Shown here piece after piece: positions 27,030 to 36,660 of a stretch of 64,000 bases of DNA. Position 1 is the stretch's first letter; every line of letters begins with the position of its first letter. The notes beneath the pieces are model-generated. The model worked only from the letters and a program-made list of their open reading frames with translations, was not told the origin of the DNA and searched no databases. Source of the DNA: Pontibacter pamirensis (GTDB lineage: Bacteria; Bacteroidota; Bacteroidia; Cytophagales; Hymenobacteraceae); NCBI RefSeq assembly GCF_010015475.1, contig NZ_SSNI01000003.1, positions 124,001 through 188,000 on the forward strand, written 5' to 3'. A program made the translations under genes and the position numbers.

Positions 27030-27210
27030 CTGACGTTACGCGAGAGTCCCGGCGGGACGACCTGTTGATATAATAAAGAGTCTCACTATTCTTTAGCTCC
27101 ATCGGAGCAACCTGTTGGGGAATATATATACAGGCCGCTCCGCTGGAGCTAAGGGTGGTTTCTGGTCATCTAGCTATTAACAGGTCATCCCGCTGGGACT
27201 TAAAACAAAT
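27030..27210. repeat. Intergenic repeat with palindromic units (copy 2)
   Basis: AGTCCCGGCGGGACGACCTG, TCACTATTCTTTAGCTCCAT, CGGAGCAACCTG, ACAGGCCGCTCCGCTGGAGC and finally ATCCCGCTGGGACT. Most blocks match the copy at 12105-12290 in order. It sits just before the CNNM/CorC gene and might affect its expression. The rest of 26805-27029 shows nothing. Confidence 0.75.
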
Positions 27211-27247
27211 TATACTCTGGTGTTGCGTAACGTCAGTAAATAAAACT

Positions 27248-28297
27248 ATGACCCTACTCCTTATATATTTATTTGTTGCACTGCTCTTTTCCTTTCTATG
27301 CTCATTGCTGGAGGCGTCGCTGCTGAGTATCACGCCTTCCCACGCTAACATTGTGGGCAAGGAGAACCCTGCTTTGGGCAAAGACCTGCAGCATTTCAAA
27401 GACAACATCGACATGCCGCTGGCTGCCATCCTTACCCTCAACACTTTCGCCCATACTATTGGGGCAGCCGGTGTGGGCGCACAGGCGCAACTTATCTGGG
27501 GCGAGGAGTATCTGACTGTAGTATCCATTGTGCTCACCATCGTTATCCTTATCCTGACAGAGATTATCCCCAAAACACTTGGCGCTAACTACTGGAAGCA
27601 ACTTACTCCCTTCACGGTAAAAACTTTGAAGGTGATGATATACTCCCCGCTATACCCTATTATCCTCTTCTCTCAGTTTATCACCAAACGCCTGAAGCGT
27701 GATAAAGACAAGAGCGTGCTGAGCCGCGCTGACTTTACGGCCATGGCCGAAATTGGAGCTAAAGAAGGGATTTTGCACAAAGACGAATCACGCGTTATCA
27801 ACAACGTGCTGCGGTTTAACATAATACTGGCCAGCCACATCATGACGCCACGCACCGTCATCAAAGCTGCTCCCGTAGAGCAGACCATACAGGAGTTTTA
27901 CGACAATTTCACCAATATGCGCTTTTCCCGTATTCCGGTCTTTGAAAAATCAATTGACCATATCACTGGTTATGTGCTGAAAGACGAGGTGTTGCACCGA
28001 ATTATCAAGGGAGATGGGAATCTGCCGCTCAGGGCCATTGAGCGACCAATTCATGTAGCCGGGGAGTATACCCCAATTCCTGAGCTTTTCACCAAAATCA
28101 TGAAGAAGAAGGAGCACATTGCGCTGGTGATAGATGAATATGGCGGTACCGCAGGGCTTGTGTCAATGGAAGATATCATCGAAACCTTACTCGGGTTGGA
28201 GATTACGGATGAGTTTGATGATATAGAAGACCTGCAGAAGTGGGCTCGCGAAAAGTGGCAGAAACGCACCAGACCACTGGGAAGCGAAGACGAGTAG
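27248..28297 (+). CDS. CNNM/HlyC-CorC family transporter-like protein
   Basis: The start chosen at 27248 gives 349 residues, because the earlier in-frame codons lie in the intergenic repeat. Residues 1-145 are a DUF21 (CNNM) membrane domain with LLEASLLSITPSHAN, then LNTFAHTIGAAGVGAQAQ and ILTEIIPKTLGANYW. Residues 185-310 form a pair of CBS domains, with IMTPRTVI, FSRIPVFEKSIDHITGYVLKDEV and IALVIDEYGGTAGLVSMEDIIETLLGLEI. It lacks the usual C-terminal CorC_HlyC domain. Family members handle magnesium or cobalt, or resist metal stress, and the CBS pair binds adenine nucleotides. It is a single gene. Confidence 0.88.
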   Translation: MTLLLIYLFVALLFSFLCSLLEASLLSITPSHANIVGKENPALGKDLQHFKDNIDMPLAAILTLNTFAHTIGAAGVGAQAQLIWGEEYLTVVSIVLTIVILILTEIIPKTLGANYWKQLTPFTVKTLKVMIYSPLYPIILFSQFITKRLKRDKDKSVLSRADFTAMAEIGAKEGILHKDESRVINNVLRFNIILASHIMTPRTVIKAAPVEQTIQEFYDNFTNMRFSRIPVFEKSIDHITGYVLKDEVLHRIIKGDGNLPLRAIERPIHVAGEYTPIPELFTKIMKKKEHIALVIDEYGGTAGLVSMEDIIETLLGLEITDEFDDIEDLQKWAREKWQKRTRPLGSEDE

Positions 28298-28465
28298 ATG
28301 AACCAGGCTTCTGCTCCGGCGCCGACTTCCATCTTGGAATTGCAATGCTTAACTGGAGAAGGAGCAGCTTTCTTAGCTTAAGTCATTTTTCCTCTCCTCT
28401 CTGTTTGCTGTTTCCCGCTCATGGTACAGTCTTTCGTGCCTTCCACAAGCAGTTCCTTCTTTGTG

Positions 28466-31400
28466 TTAGAAAAAGAATCCGAAATTCAGCATCAGCAGTT
28501 CCTCTTCCTCGCCCACAGTGTAACTTAGCGAAAGTACGGAACGGCCCAGGAAATCCACCCACAAGCCACCGCCGTACCCCGTGTGAAGGCTGCGGAAAAA
28601 GGCTTCTTTCGCCTCATCTTCCACGTACACCCTGCCTGCGTCTACTAACCCAAGTATACCGAACTTACCAGGCACGAGGAACAGATTAAAGCCTAAAAGC
28701 TGCAGGCGTGCCTCGCCGTTGGCATATACGCTGCTGCGGCCGCCAAAGCGTGTGCGGCGGTAGCCACGCAGGTTCTCCGTGCCGCCCAAGGTGTTGGCTT
28801 GGTAAAAGCGATAGTCCCCGAAGTTATGTGCGGCGCCAATCCTACCCGCCCAGGTTACCTGAAACGGGAAATAAGGACTGAGGTAAAACCGGAACTCTGA
28901 GCTCAGGTTTGTGTAACTTAGCTGCTCGCCTCCCACCTGCCTGTTGTAGCTGATGGTATTGTACCAGCGCATGCCAATCCGGGGATTAGCCTCTGTACTA
29001 CCTCCACCGAGCACTTTCATATCGGTGTAAGCCTTGACTCCTACATAGTGCTGCGGGGCAAACTTGCCTTTTTCAGGCTGGTAGGTTCCTTCACGAAGGC
29101 GCCCCTTCCTCGCCTCGCTAAGCAGGAAGGACTCCCCCTCAGGCATTGTCACCTGAAACCTGTCATAGGTAGGGCCAATACCTACCCTCAGGAACGCCAC
29201 CGGGTGTCTGAAAAAAGTTGCACCAAGAGACTGGCGCTCATAGCGCACCCGGTAGTACTCATCACCAAGGACAGGAGCCTGCTCCGTGAGGTTACCTAAA
29301 CCATAGAAGTTGCGCTGAAACTGCGGCCCCTGCAGGTGGGCATCCAGCGCCAGGTTCCATTCCCCCACCACATCGCGCAGGTCAGCTTTATAGCGCACAT
29401 CGTGTGAGTTGGTCATGAAGGCGTATTTAGCCTCCAGCAGGTGTTCTGCCGCATGGGGGTATTTCCGGAACCCGTGGGTGCGCAGCAGCAGGCCTGCGCC
29501 CAGCAGCAGTCCATCGTCTACGTTATAAGCTGCCGAGAAGCGGGGGGCTACATAGGTAGGCTTGTAATTGTCGCGGTCGTAGAGGTTCACCTCGTCATAA
29601 GGCTCTGTCTTGTCCTCTGTCTCGCTGCCAAAGTTAAATACGTTTCCCTCGGCGGTGTCATAGACAAGGGTATACTCTTTCAGGCCGCTCACCTGCGAGG
29701 AGTCTACCACCAGGTCTTCGTCTCCCCCGGCAATTATGCGCACCACTATACTCTTGTCCACCTCTCCCGACACGATAAACTCGTCCTGCCCATCCATGCC
29801 GTAAAGCCGGATTTCCTTGGTCTCGTCGGTGTAAAAAGTACGGTCGTACAGGGCCTCCAGTATCTCTCCTTCTTTTGAGATTTTATATCCCAGCACCTGC
29901 ATTTCTTCGTTATTGATGCGTTTGATTTCAAAGCGCTCGTGCTTGTCGCTGCCGGTTATATCGATGTGCTGCACCAGAAAGTCGTAGTATTCCGCTGCGG
30001 CCTGCGGTAGTTTGTCTCTTCTAGACATTAACTTCGATGTAATCTCCTCGGCTGACAGTTCGCGTATAGACTCCGGCCACTGCTGCACAGCCTCCTGTAT
30101 CACCTCATCTGTTATGCTTTGCCTGATGTCCTCAGCGATCCTGAGCCACTCCTGCCTGGTTATTTTAGAGGTAAAGCCCCTATCCAGCGTCAGCCCGTTC
30201 AGGTTTAAGCCGATGATGTCCCGGTACTCATGCTCAAAGCTCCGGATATTCCGGATGCCCCACCTGCGTGTAGCCAGCCAGGGCAGGATGCCCTCGGCCT
30301 TAAAGAAAGCCTGGTCCCGGTCTTCGGGCACCGGAATATAACGTTTTCCTTTACCTTCTTTCTTCTCTTCTACCCAGCGCCACTGCCCCTCATGTCGGTC
30401 CCAGTCGCCGATGAGCATGTCAAACAGCCGGGCCCGCACATACTCTTGCTGGTCTACCTCATTATCGTTGTCCTGCTCCAGTTCTACCAGCAGTTTATCG
30501 GTGCCTATCAGGTTCTCGGCGTTGCCCAGGCTGGCAGTTTCCTCATGGTTCTCGTCCGGGTCCTCCTCCAACAGCGCAAGTACATCCCCAAACTCATCCT
30601 GGTACTGCCTCAGGTACGGTGTGTTAGGGATATAGACTAACTTCGGGTTTGTATGAAAAACGCCTGCCGCTTCGGCCAGGGGCGGCACAATAAGAGCGCC
30701 GTAGGGGTGCTGTGAAGAGATCTGGTCTTGTAGCAGCGTAGACACTGCCGTTTCGCGCAGGAACTCGGGTAGTACCGTAGACGTGCGCTTGTTTACACTG
30801 CGCAGCGTATACTCCTTTGCCTCTGGGGTGCGCACCTTCAGCGCGGCTGTTTGCTTACCGCCACCCTTCTGGTACGGCGTCAGACCGCCCAACTCAGTTT
30901 TTAAGTCCAGCAGCGGCACCTCTATGGGAGTCGCCCATTCTTCCCGGTAATGACTTCCTACCAGCGTTTCACGCAGCTTGGTGGTCCCATAGGCAGTATT
31001 GGCGGCAAGGGTGATAGTGCTGTCGGCGTAGTTGGTGTTATCTGTAATCGGCGGCCTCTCCTTTAGGGGTTCTTTGGCATAAAGCTGTGTTCGGAACGTT
31101 ACTTCTCCCGTTGCTCCCGTCTTATCTGTCGGCACCCAGAACTCGGCCCACACCTCCCCGTTCTGGTGATAGTTTACCCGCACATAGCCCTTTACAGTCT
31201 GCAGGTATGTAGCGGATCCACCTGGCTTTAAATAATCAACTTTACAGCCCGATCCGCTCACTATATGCGGTAGCCCGTTATAATTGAAGTACTCGAGCCC
31301 ATGCTCGTGCCCAGCTGCGTACGTAATGTTGTCATACCTGGTAAAGATGTCCATCACACCCTCGATATAGGCCTGGTAGCGAGGGTGCGGAATATCCTGC

Positions 31401-32287
31401 AGGATGCCACCGTACTTTCGTGCAAAGGGATAAATGGAGCCGATAACAGGAAGTGGCATATACATCCAGTCGCGCAGCAAGGTAAGCGGAAAAAGGTGAT
31501 CTTTGATGGTAAAAAAGCCGCCGTGCTCCCCGCGCGTTATAAGCGGGTGGTGGCCCACCACGAGTACATCCCTGCCCCTGTGCTTTTCGATGACATCTTC
31601 CAGTTGCACCAGTAGTTCTTCCTCTGTGGAGGCACCACAGCTACTGTTATCGCCGTAGGGCCTGTTGAAAGGGTGCAGCCACCACTCCGTGTCCAAGGCA
31701 ATCAGCACCAGGTTATCGCTCAGCATCACCTCATAAGGGCCGGGGCAGCCGTCGCCGGGCACATAGAAATCGCCTCCCACTACAATGTTCTCGTCTGTGA
31801 GGTATTCATTCACATAACGCTGCTCACGCGTAACGGCATCCAGCCCCCCGCGCCCGCTGTGGTTCCAGTCGTGGTTACCGGGAATCATGTACTTCTCCCC
31901 CTCGTATCCCCGCAAGATATCAAGCTGCGCGTTGAGCCGTTTTTCTGAAATCTCACGGTCATACTTGCCTGGGGGCGGAAGGCCGTTCATGTACACGTTG
32001 TCACCGAGAAAGATAGTAGCGCTTTTCGCCCCGGCTGCTTCCATCTGCCGGCGCATGAGCAACATCGAGGGCTCTCCGTTTTCCAGGTCAGGGGCGCCCA
32101 CATCACCAATCAGGAACACGCTGTACAGCACCTCACTTTCAGGTGCCGGCTTTTCCTGTTGCCAGTTTTGTGCCTGTTTACTGTAATAAGGCTCGAGGGA
32201 AACACAGCCCGTAAGGGTAAGGCCCAAAGAAACTTTCCACCCAAAGCGAAAACTCAGTTCCCGCCATTTCTGTAATTTTCTGATCAT
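28466..32287 (-). CDS. Metallophosphoesterase/kinase-like/Omp85-barrel fusion lipoprotein
   Basis: A 1273-residue protein in at least three parts. Residues 1-28 are a lipoprotein signal ending in LTGC. Residues 50-370 are a calcineurin-like phosphoesterase with all motifs: FLIGDVG, LGDNVY, PGNHDWNHSG, VVGHHPL and GHEHG. Around 590-680 lies a segment with LFDMLIGDWDRHEGQWRW and IPVPEDRDQAFF, which resembles the catalytic region of CotH/HipA/Fam20C-type kinases. From about 900 to the end is a beta-barrel of the bacterial surface antigen (Omp85) type, with LGGTENLRGYRRTRFGG and a C-terminal Phe. It is predicted to sit in the outer membrane with enzymatic domains on one side. The kinase assignment is tentative. 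It is a single gene. Confidence 0.8.
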   Translation of the reverse strand: MIRKLQKWRELSFRFGWKVSLGLTLTGCVSLEPYYSKQAQNWQQEKPAPESEVLYSVFLIGDVGAPDLENGEPSMLLMRRQMEAAGAKSATIFLGDNVYMNGLPPPGKYDREISEKRLNAQLDILRGYEGEKYMIPGNHDWNHSGRGGLDAVTREQRYVNEYLTDENIVVGGDFYVPGDGCPGPYEVMLSDNLVLIALDTEWWLHPFNRPYGDNSSCGASTEEELLVQLEDVIEKHRGRDVLVVGHHPLITRGEHGGFFTIKDHLFPLTLLRDWMYMPLPVIGSIYPFARKYGGILQDIPHPRYQAYIEGVMDIFTRYDNITYAAGHEHGLEYFNYNGLPHIVSGSGCKVDYLKPGGSATYLQTVKGYVRVNYHQNGEVWAEFWVPTDKTGATGEVTFRTQLYAKEPLKERPPITDNTNYADSTITLAANTAYGTTKLRETLVGSHYREEWATPIEVPLLDLKTELGGLTPYQKGGGKQTAALKVRTPEAKEYTLRSVNKRTSTVLPEFLRETAVSTLLQDQISSQHPYGALIVPPLAEAAGVFHTNPKLVYIPNTPYLRQYQDEFGDVLALLEEDPDENHEETASLGNAENLIGTDKLLVELEQDNDNEVDQQEYVRARLFDMLIGDWDRHEGQWRWVEEKKEGKGKRYIPVPEDRDQAFFKAEGILPWLATRRWGIRNIRSFEHEYRDIIGLNLNGLTLDRGFTSKITRQEWLRIAEDIRQSITDEVIQEAVQQWPESIRELSAEEITSKLMSRRDKLPQAAAEYYDFLVQHIDITGSDKHERFEIKRINNEEMQVLGYKISKEGEILEALYDRTFYTDETKEIRLYGMDGQDEFIVSGEVDKSIVVRIIAGGDEDLVVDSSQVSGLKEYTLVYDTAEGNVFNFGSETEDKTEPYDEVNLYDRDNYKPTYVAPRFSAAYNVDDGLLLGAGLLLRTHGFRKYPHAAEHLLEAKYAFMTNSHDVRYKADLRDVVGEWNLALDAHLQGPQFQRNFYGLGNLTEQAPVLGDEYYRVRYERQSLGATFFRHPVAFLRVGIGPTYDRFQVTMPEGESFLLSEARKGRLREGTYQPEKGKFAPQHYVGVKAYTDMKVLGGGSTEANPRIGMRWYNTISYNRQVGGEQLSYTNLSSEFRFYLSPYFPFQVTWAGRIGAAHNFGDYRFYQANTLGGTENLRGYRRTRFGGRSSVYANGEARLQLLGFNLFLVPGKFGILGLVDAGRVYVEDEAKEAFFRSLHTGYGGGLWVDFLGRSVLSLSYTVGEEEELLMLNFGFFF

Positions 32288-32840
32288 AAGCTAGAGGCCT
32301 TTCTTGTTATACCCATTTTCCCGGTACCCTGGCAAGCATCACTACACTTGCCGGTCAGACACTGACTGGTACCAGGCGACGCTACTTACCTTTTACGCCA
32401 CCCGCGGAGCAGGTTGCCAGAAGGGCCAGCAGGATGTCTGTTAGCAGGAATGGGAGCCTCCTAGTATTCATGTGCTACATTCACATGACCTGCCGTTGTT
32501 TCGCTGGCACACACGCTATTGGCTTCTTCGTTACCTGCTGTTAAAGGTGCCAGTGGGCGCTACAGAGCCACTGGAAGCAGGCTGATGCTGCTTTACGTAT
32601 TACAAAGACTCCTGTTTCACGCAGGCAAGCGGCGGCACCTCGTCCTGAACAGGCATATGGTAAAAGCTATTGTCGCTGCGTTTGTGGCTTTGGAGGATAT
32701 CAGGGCTACCACCTGCCCGTTCTCAGGCATGTTTTGAACTCAGCAGGCTCTCTGAAAGATTGATTCTCAGTAGCAGTAACCAGAAACCCATAATTTTTTT
32801 TACCGAAGCATGCGGTAGGGAGTCTTCTGTTCAGGCCCAA
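32288..32840. other. Intergenic region, nothing recognised
   Basis: About 550 bp between the large fusion gene and the terminator of the cytochrome gene. It must hold the promoter of the fusion gene near 32290-32450. Short frames (for example 32519-32737) carry no family features. Confidence 0.5.
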
Positions 32841-32868
32841 GCAAAAGAAAAGGTAGCCACAAGCTACC
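32841..32868 (-). terminator. Terminator of the cytochrome c/PA14 gene
   Basis: On the minus strand GGTAGC-TTGTG-GCTACC is followed by TTTTCTTTTGC, about 90 bp after the stop codon. Confidence 0.7.
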
Positions 32869-32958
32869 CTCTCCCCCTTCTTACAGACTGGCTCGCGCGA
32901 GCCTGCCCGGAGCTTTTACTTCATCAGATTTGCTTCAATACAACTTACTCAAAGCTGA

Positions 32959-35958
32959 CTACCTTTTGCCAATAGGCCCAGTTGGTGCAGGAAGATTGTT
33001 CATGTTGTACCATGCCTCTGTTGACCACAAGCTTTTGCCAGTGCTGCTCGTAAAGGTTTCATTATTTAGCCTCACATACACAACATGCTTTGGCTTCATA
33101 CCTCCTAATTCCAGAAAAACTTTCTTGCGATCCGCTGAGACGTTGATGTTCTTGATATCAAGGGCTTTCTCATCCAGCTTAGGACCACCATACTCAGCTG
33201 TAGGCTCATATCGCCATTGCCGGATATTGTAATCAGAGGCCTTGGTGCCAACTCCCTCTTTGAGCGGCTCCGTAAACTCTATCTCTATACCGTTCGGCTT
33301 TGCCCGGACAGCCAGCATTTCAAAGGCTGTTTTGTTATTGTAAGTTAGCTTTTGCAACCCGTGTCCCAGCTTACCATAGTGCTGCCAATTTCCAGTGGAG
33401 CCAACGCCTCCAATATAGAGGGCGCTATCGGGGCCCCACGCCAGGCGATTCACACCTGCCTCCAGGCCCTGGGTGAATCTGAAAACTGCCCCTTGATAGG
33501 CACCATCTACTTTTTCTGCAAAAACCCGTTTGATACCGCCATGCGTCACCTCCCCGTGTAGCATCTGATTTTTGTAAGGCCCCACATTTATTTTCACCGG
33601 CTGGCTGGGCGAGTTACCTATTTCATCCTGTGGCAGCCACACAACAGGCAAAGTCTCTTTCATGCCCTCTGTTCCCTTGAAATCAACAGAGCGTGACCCA
33701 TACCAGGCATTCTCCTGCAGGTGAATGATCTTACTCGCAGGTAGCCAATCCCCCTGGTTGTCGGCGATGAAAATCTCATTGTCTACGCCAAGGCCAATCC
33801 CATTAGGCGTGCGCAGGCCACTGGCTATTAAAGAATACGATCCGTCCTCTTTAGATATTTTCAATACCTTGCCCCGGTCCGGGATCTGGGGCTGTGTGCT
33901 GGCACCACCAGGATTGATGGCCGTAGCCAGCGTACCATAGAAATACCCGTCCTTGTAAACAAGGCCGAAAGCAAATTCATGAAAATTGGCAGAGACTTTC
34001 CAGCCATTTGCTACGGTCTGATACTCATCAATGATGTCATCGTTATTCAGGTCAACCAGTTTGGTCAGTTCCTGCTTCTGCAGCACGTAGATCTCATCAT
34101 CCACCACCTTCAGCCCCAGGGGCTCGGCCAATCCAAAGGCTATTCTTTTCACCTTGATATCCTCTGGGTTTGTCCCCTGTACACCATCCAAAATATATAC
34201 TGAGCCCAAAGAATCCCAGGTGCTTACCACCATTCTACCGTCACTCAGGAAGTCCATTCCACCCACTTTTGGCTCAAAGCCCTCAGGTCGGGCCTGTGCC
34301 AAGGTAAAACTGGGATGTACTGCCTCTAGTGGGGCAGCATCACCGGGGGTTACGTTGCTGCTGGCAGCAACCGGAGCAGCCTGTGTCTTTTTGATGGAGG
34401 CACTGTTGAAGGTGAACACATCCGGTGGCACCACCGCATACTCCGCTGCACCATATGGCCTCCATTGCAAAGAAAGTCCTCTGTCTCCTCCTCCCTGAAA
34501 ATACTCCACTCTGAAAGGATGTTTTCCAGGTTTAAGAATAATTTCTCCGTCTTTAGGTTCCATCGCGTGGTTACCGCCATGGTCTATTACCAGCTTATCG
34601 TCAATAAACAGTCGGGAGCCATCATCACTTACCAACCGGAAATCGATGTTGGTCGTCTCTTTGATATTTAAAATGCCGCTGGCATGTACCACGAAGTTTT
34701 TCTGAAGCTCCCCAAACTCCTCATTATTCACGTGAAGTGCATTAACAGTTCCGGAGAAGGTAGGTAGCATTTCATCATTGATCTCCGGGAAGTCATTCAC
34801 TATATCGCTGAACTGAAAAACGTTTACAGCTATACCTGGCTTCTCTGCATCTTCCTGTGTTGGGCTCACCTGCTGAAAGGAAATCTCAAAAGGGGGTTCA
34901 GGCATATATTTGCTGGCATCAACTTCTTCCTTCGGCTCCTCGTTTAGCGACAGGATATAAGAAACCATGGTCGCTGCATCTTCTTTCGGAAGATCAGGAT
35001 GTGGAGTCATAGGTATAGCACCCCAACTACCGGCACCTCCCTCAATTATCTTGGCTATCAGCTTGGATTTGTTTTCAGGGGTATTTTCATAGCGCTCTGC
35101 AATGGCCATATAAGCAGGGCCAACTGTTTTCACATCTTTGTTGTGACATGTATTACAGTCGCTTTTCGCCATCAGGGCAAACACTGCCTCTTCTCCGAAA
35201 AGGGACTCACCCGCTACAATGTCAGCTGGCTTGGGAGCCAACACTACAGAAAGGCTTGTTTCCCGGTTGTTATTCAACACAAGGTGACCGCTCACGTCAT
35301 GAAACTCCCTGTCTCCTGCTTCTTCTGCTGCTTTATTTGACACAATGAACTTCCCGTCGGTCTTGTAGCTGTTTTCAGCAGGAAGTGAGCTCAGGTGCGT
35401 CTCTAAGATTACCTGTGCGCCGGAAGGCACACCCGATGTTTCGAACACTCTTTCAAAGCCAACTTGCCCATTAGCTGAGGAGAAAAATTCAGGTCTCTCC
35501 ACTACTTTAATTCTCTGCCCCTGACTTATTAGCTCATAGTTCAAAGAAACTTTATTATTCTGGATAACGTGCCCCTTATAAACAATTTCCGGAATGGTTT
35601 CTTCCCCATTCAATACCACTCTCCAGGGGTTTCCCTCCTCCTCCTGCATGTATGTTATGCCTTTCGTGGTAGGCTGAGGACCATGAGCAGCAGTGTAGAC
35701 AGGGCCGTCAAAGTTAATGCCTCCGGTCCAGGCTTTGTAAAGCGAGGCTGTCTCGGTGCTATAGGCAACCCATAAACTATCATGCAGCGCTATGCTGAGC
35801 ATTCTGGGTTTCTGATCTAAAACGGAACGCAACACCCACGCCTCGCGGGGTCTCTCCACCTGTGGCGAGTCGCCGCCAAGCTGTGTAATTTTACTACATG
35901 CTCCCGCTCCTAACACGATCACAAACATGGGAACGAGGAATTTGACGTTAAGCTTCAT
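32959..35958 (-). CDS. Cytochrome c/PA14/beta-propeller lipoprotein
   Basis: A 999-residue exported protein. The signal ends in LGAGAC (residues 1-21). Residues 25-240 are a beta-rich domain. A mono-haem cytochrome c domain follows with CNTCH near residue 270, GPAY, and a later MTPHP Met as the probable sixth ligand. A PA14 domain spans about 400-510 (FRLVSDDGSRLFIDDKLVIDH and HPFRVEYFQGGGDRGLSLQW). Residues 560-890 form a beta-propeller resembling sugar dehydrogenases and NHL proteins (PNGIGLGVDNEIFIADNQGDWLPASKI). A C-terminal Ig-like part ends the protein. It probably oxidises or binds sugars, passing electrons to its haem. Whether the propeller binds PQQ is not clear. Confidence 0.85.
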   Translation of the reverse strand: MKLNVKFLVPMFVIVLGAGACSKITQLGGDSPQVERPREAWVLRSVLDQKPRMLSIALHDSLWVAYSTETASLYKAWTGGINFDGPVYTAAHGPQPTTKGITYMQEEEGNPWRVVLNGEETIPEIVYKGHVIQNNKVSLNYELISQGQRIKVVERPEFFSSANGQVGFERVFETSGVPSGAQVILETHLSSLPAENSYKTDGKFIVSNKAAEEAGDREFHDVSGHLVLNNNRETSLSVVLAPKPADIVAGESLFGEEAVFALMAKSDCNTCHNKDVKTVGPAYMAIAERYENTPENKSKLIAKIIEGGAGSWGAIPMTPHPDLPKEDAATMVSYILSLNEEPKEEVDASKYMPEPPFEISFQQVSPTQEDAEKPGIAVNVFQFSDIVNDFPEINDEMLPTFSGTVNALHVNNEEFGELQKNFVVHASGILNIKETTNIDFRLVSDDGSRLFIDDKLVIDHGGNHAMEPKDGEIILKPGKHPFRVEYFQGGGDRGLSLQWRPYGAAEYAVVPPDVFTFNSASIKKTQAAPVAASSNVTPGDAAPLEAVHPSFTLAQARPEGFEPKVGGMDFLSDGRMVVSTWDSLGSVYILDGVQGTNPEDIKVKRIAFGLAEPLGLKVVDDEIYVLQKQELTKLVDLNNDDIIDEYQTVANGWKVSANFHEFAFGLVYKDGYFYGTLATAINPGGASTQPQIPDRGKVLKISKEDGSYSLIASGLRTPNGIGLGVDNEIFIADNQGDWLPASKIIHLQENAWYGSRSVDFKGTEGMKETLPVVWLPQDEIGNSPSQPVKINVGPYKNQMLHGEVTHGGIKRVFAEKVDGAYQGAVFRFTQGLEAGVNRLAWGPDSALYIGGVGSTGNWQHYGKLGHGLQKLTYNNKTAFEMLAVRAKPNGIEIEFTEPLKEGVGTKASDYNIRQWRYEPTAEYGGPKLDEKALDIKNINVSADRKKVFLELGGMKPKHVVYVRLNNETFTSSTGKSLWSTEAWYNMNNLPAPTGPIGKR

Positions 35959-36660
35959 CTATCAATTGGTTATATTGTCTCTTGACTTTGGCAATCTTCC
36001 TATTGCTGTAGTTGCTCCAAAGGAGAACTTGCACCTGACTTACAAGCTCCTCCAGCACAATTCAGGCGCTGGTCTTTAGGATAAGTCTAGGTTATTCGAA
36101 TTTAGGTGTCGGTGCCTGTAATTTCAATGTATTGATTTAAAAGGTAAAAAGCAATCGCTCACTTTACAATGTAATACACTAACAATTAGTATCTTACATT
36201 AAGATAACAGTAAAAATAAAGTAATTAAAAAGTAGAGGCTACAGGAGCTTCATTTGCTTGCTGCCGCCCAGTTTTTTATCCTGTTTCGGCCCAGCGCCTA
36301 GCCGTTGGCGCTGTAGTGGTGGAAGAAGGGGAAAACTCGAGAACAGACTTCTTGCTTTATGAAAAAGCTCCGCATGCCACATGAACTGCTCCTGCATGGC
36401 TGGTATCACAGAACCTTCGTCTCACCTCTTGAAACTTAAGATTTTTATTAAAGCAGCAAGCGGCTCCCTGTAGTTAATTCAAATCTCTGTGCCATGCCAG
36501 CATGTTTCCTATAGCTTCTCCGTTTCCTGATAATAGATTTTAAAGTATCTTGCCTGATAAAAGACAGGCAAACAAGATAAAGATCAATCAGCATCACCCC
36601 TGAAAGAACCATCATTTATCGTTACGGGCTTGAATACGTAGAGGAGAGAAACATCACATC
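35959..36660. other. Intergenic region between divergent genes
   Basis: About 700 bp holding the promoters of the cytochrome gene (minus) and the GH3-type gene (plus). A small hairpin CAGCGCC..GGCGCTG lies near 36290-36312. Nothing else was seen. Confidence 0.5.

Noticed and set aside
32519..32975. Plus-strand frames opposite the end of the cytochrome gene and in the gap
   Set aside because: They overlap a terminator and show no protein features.
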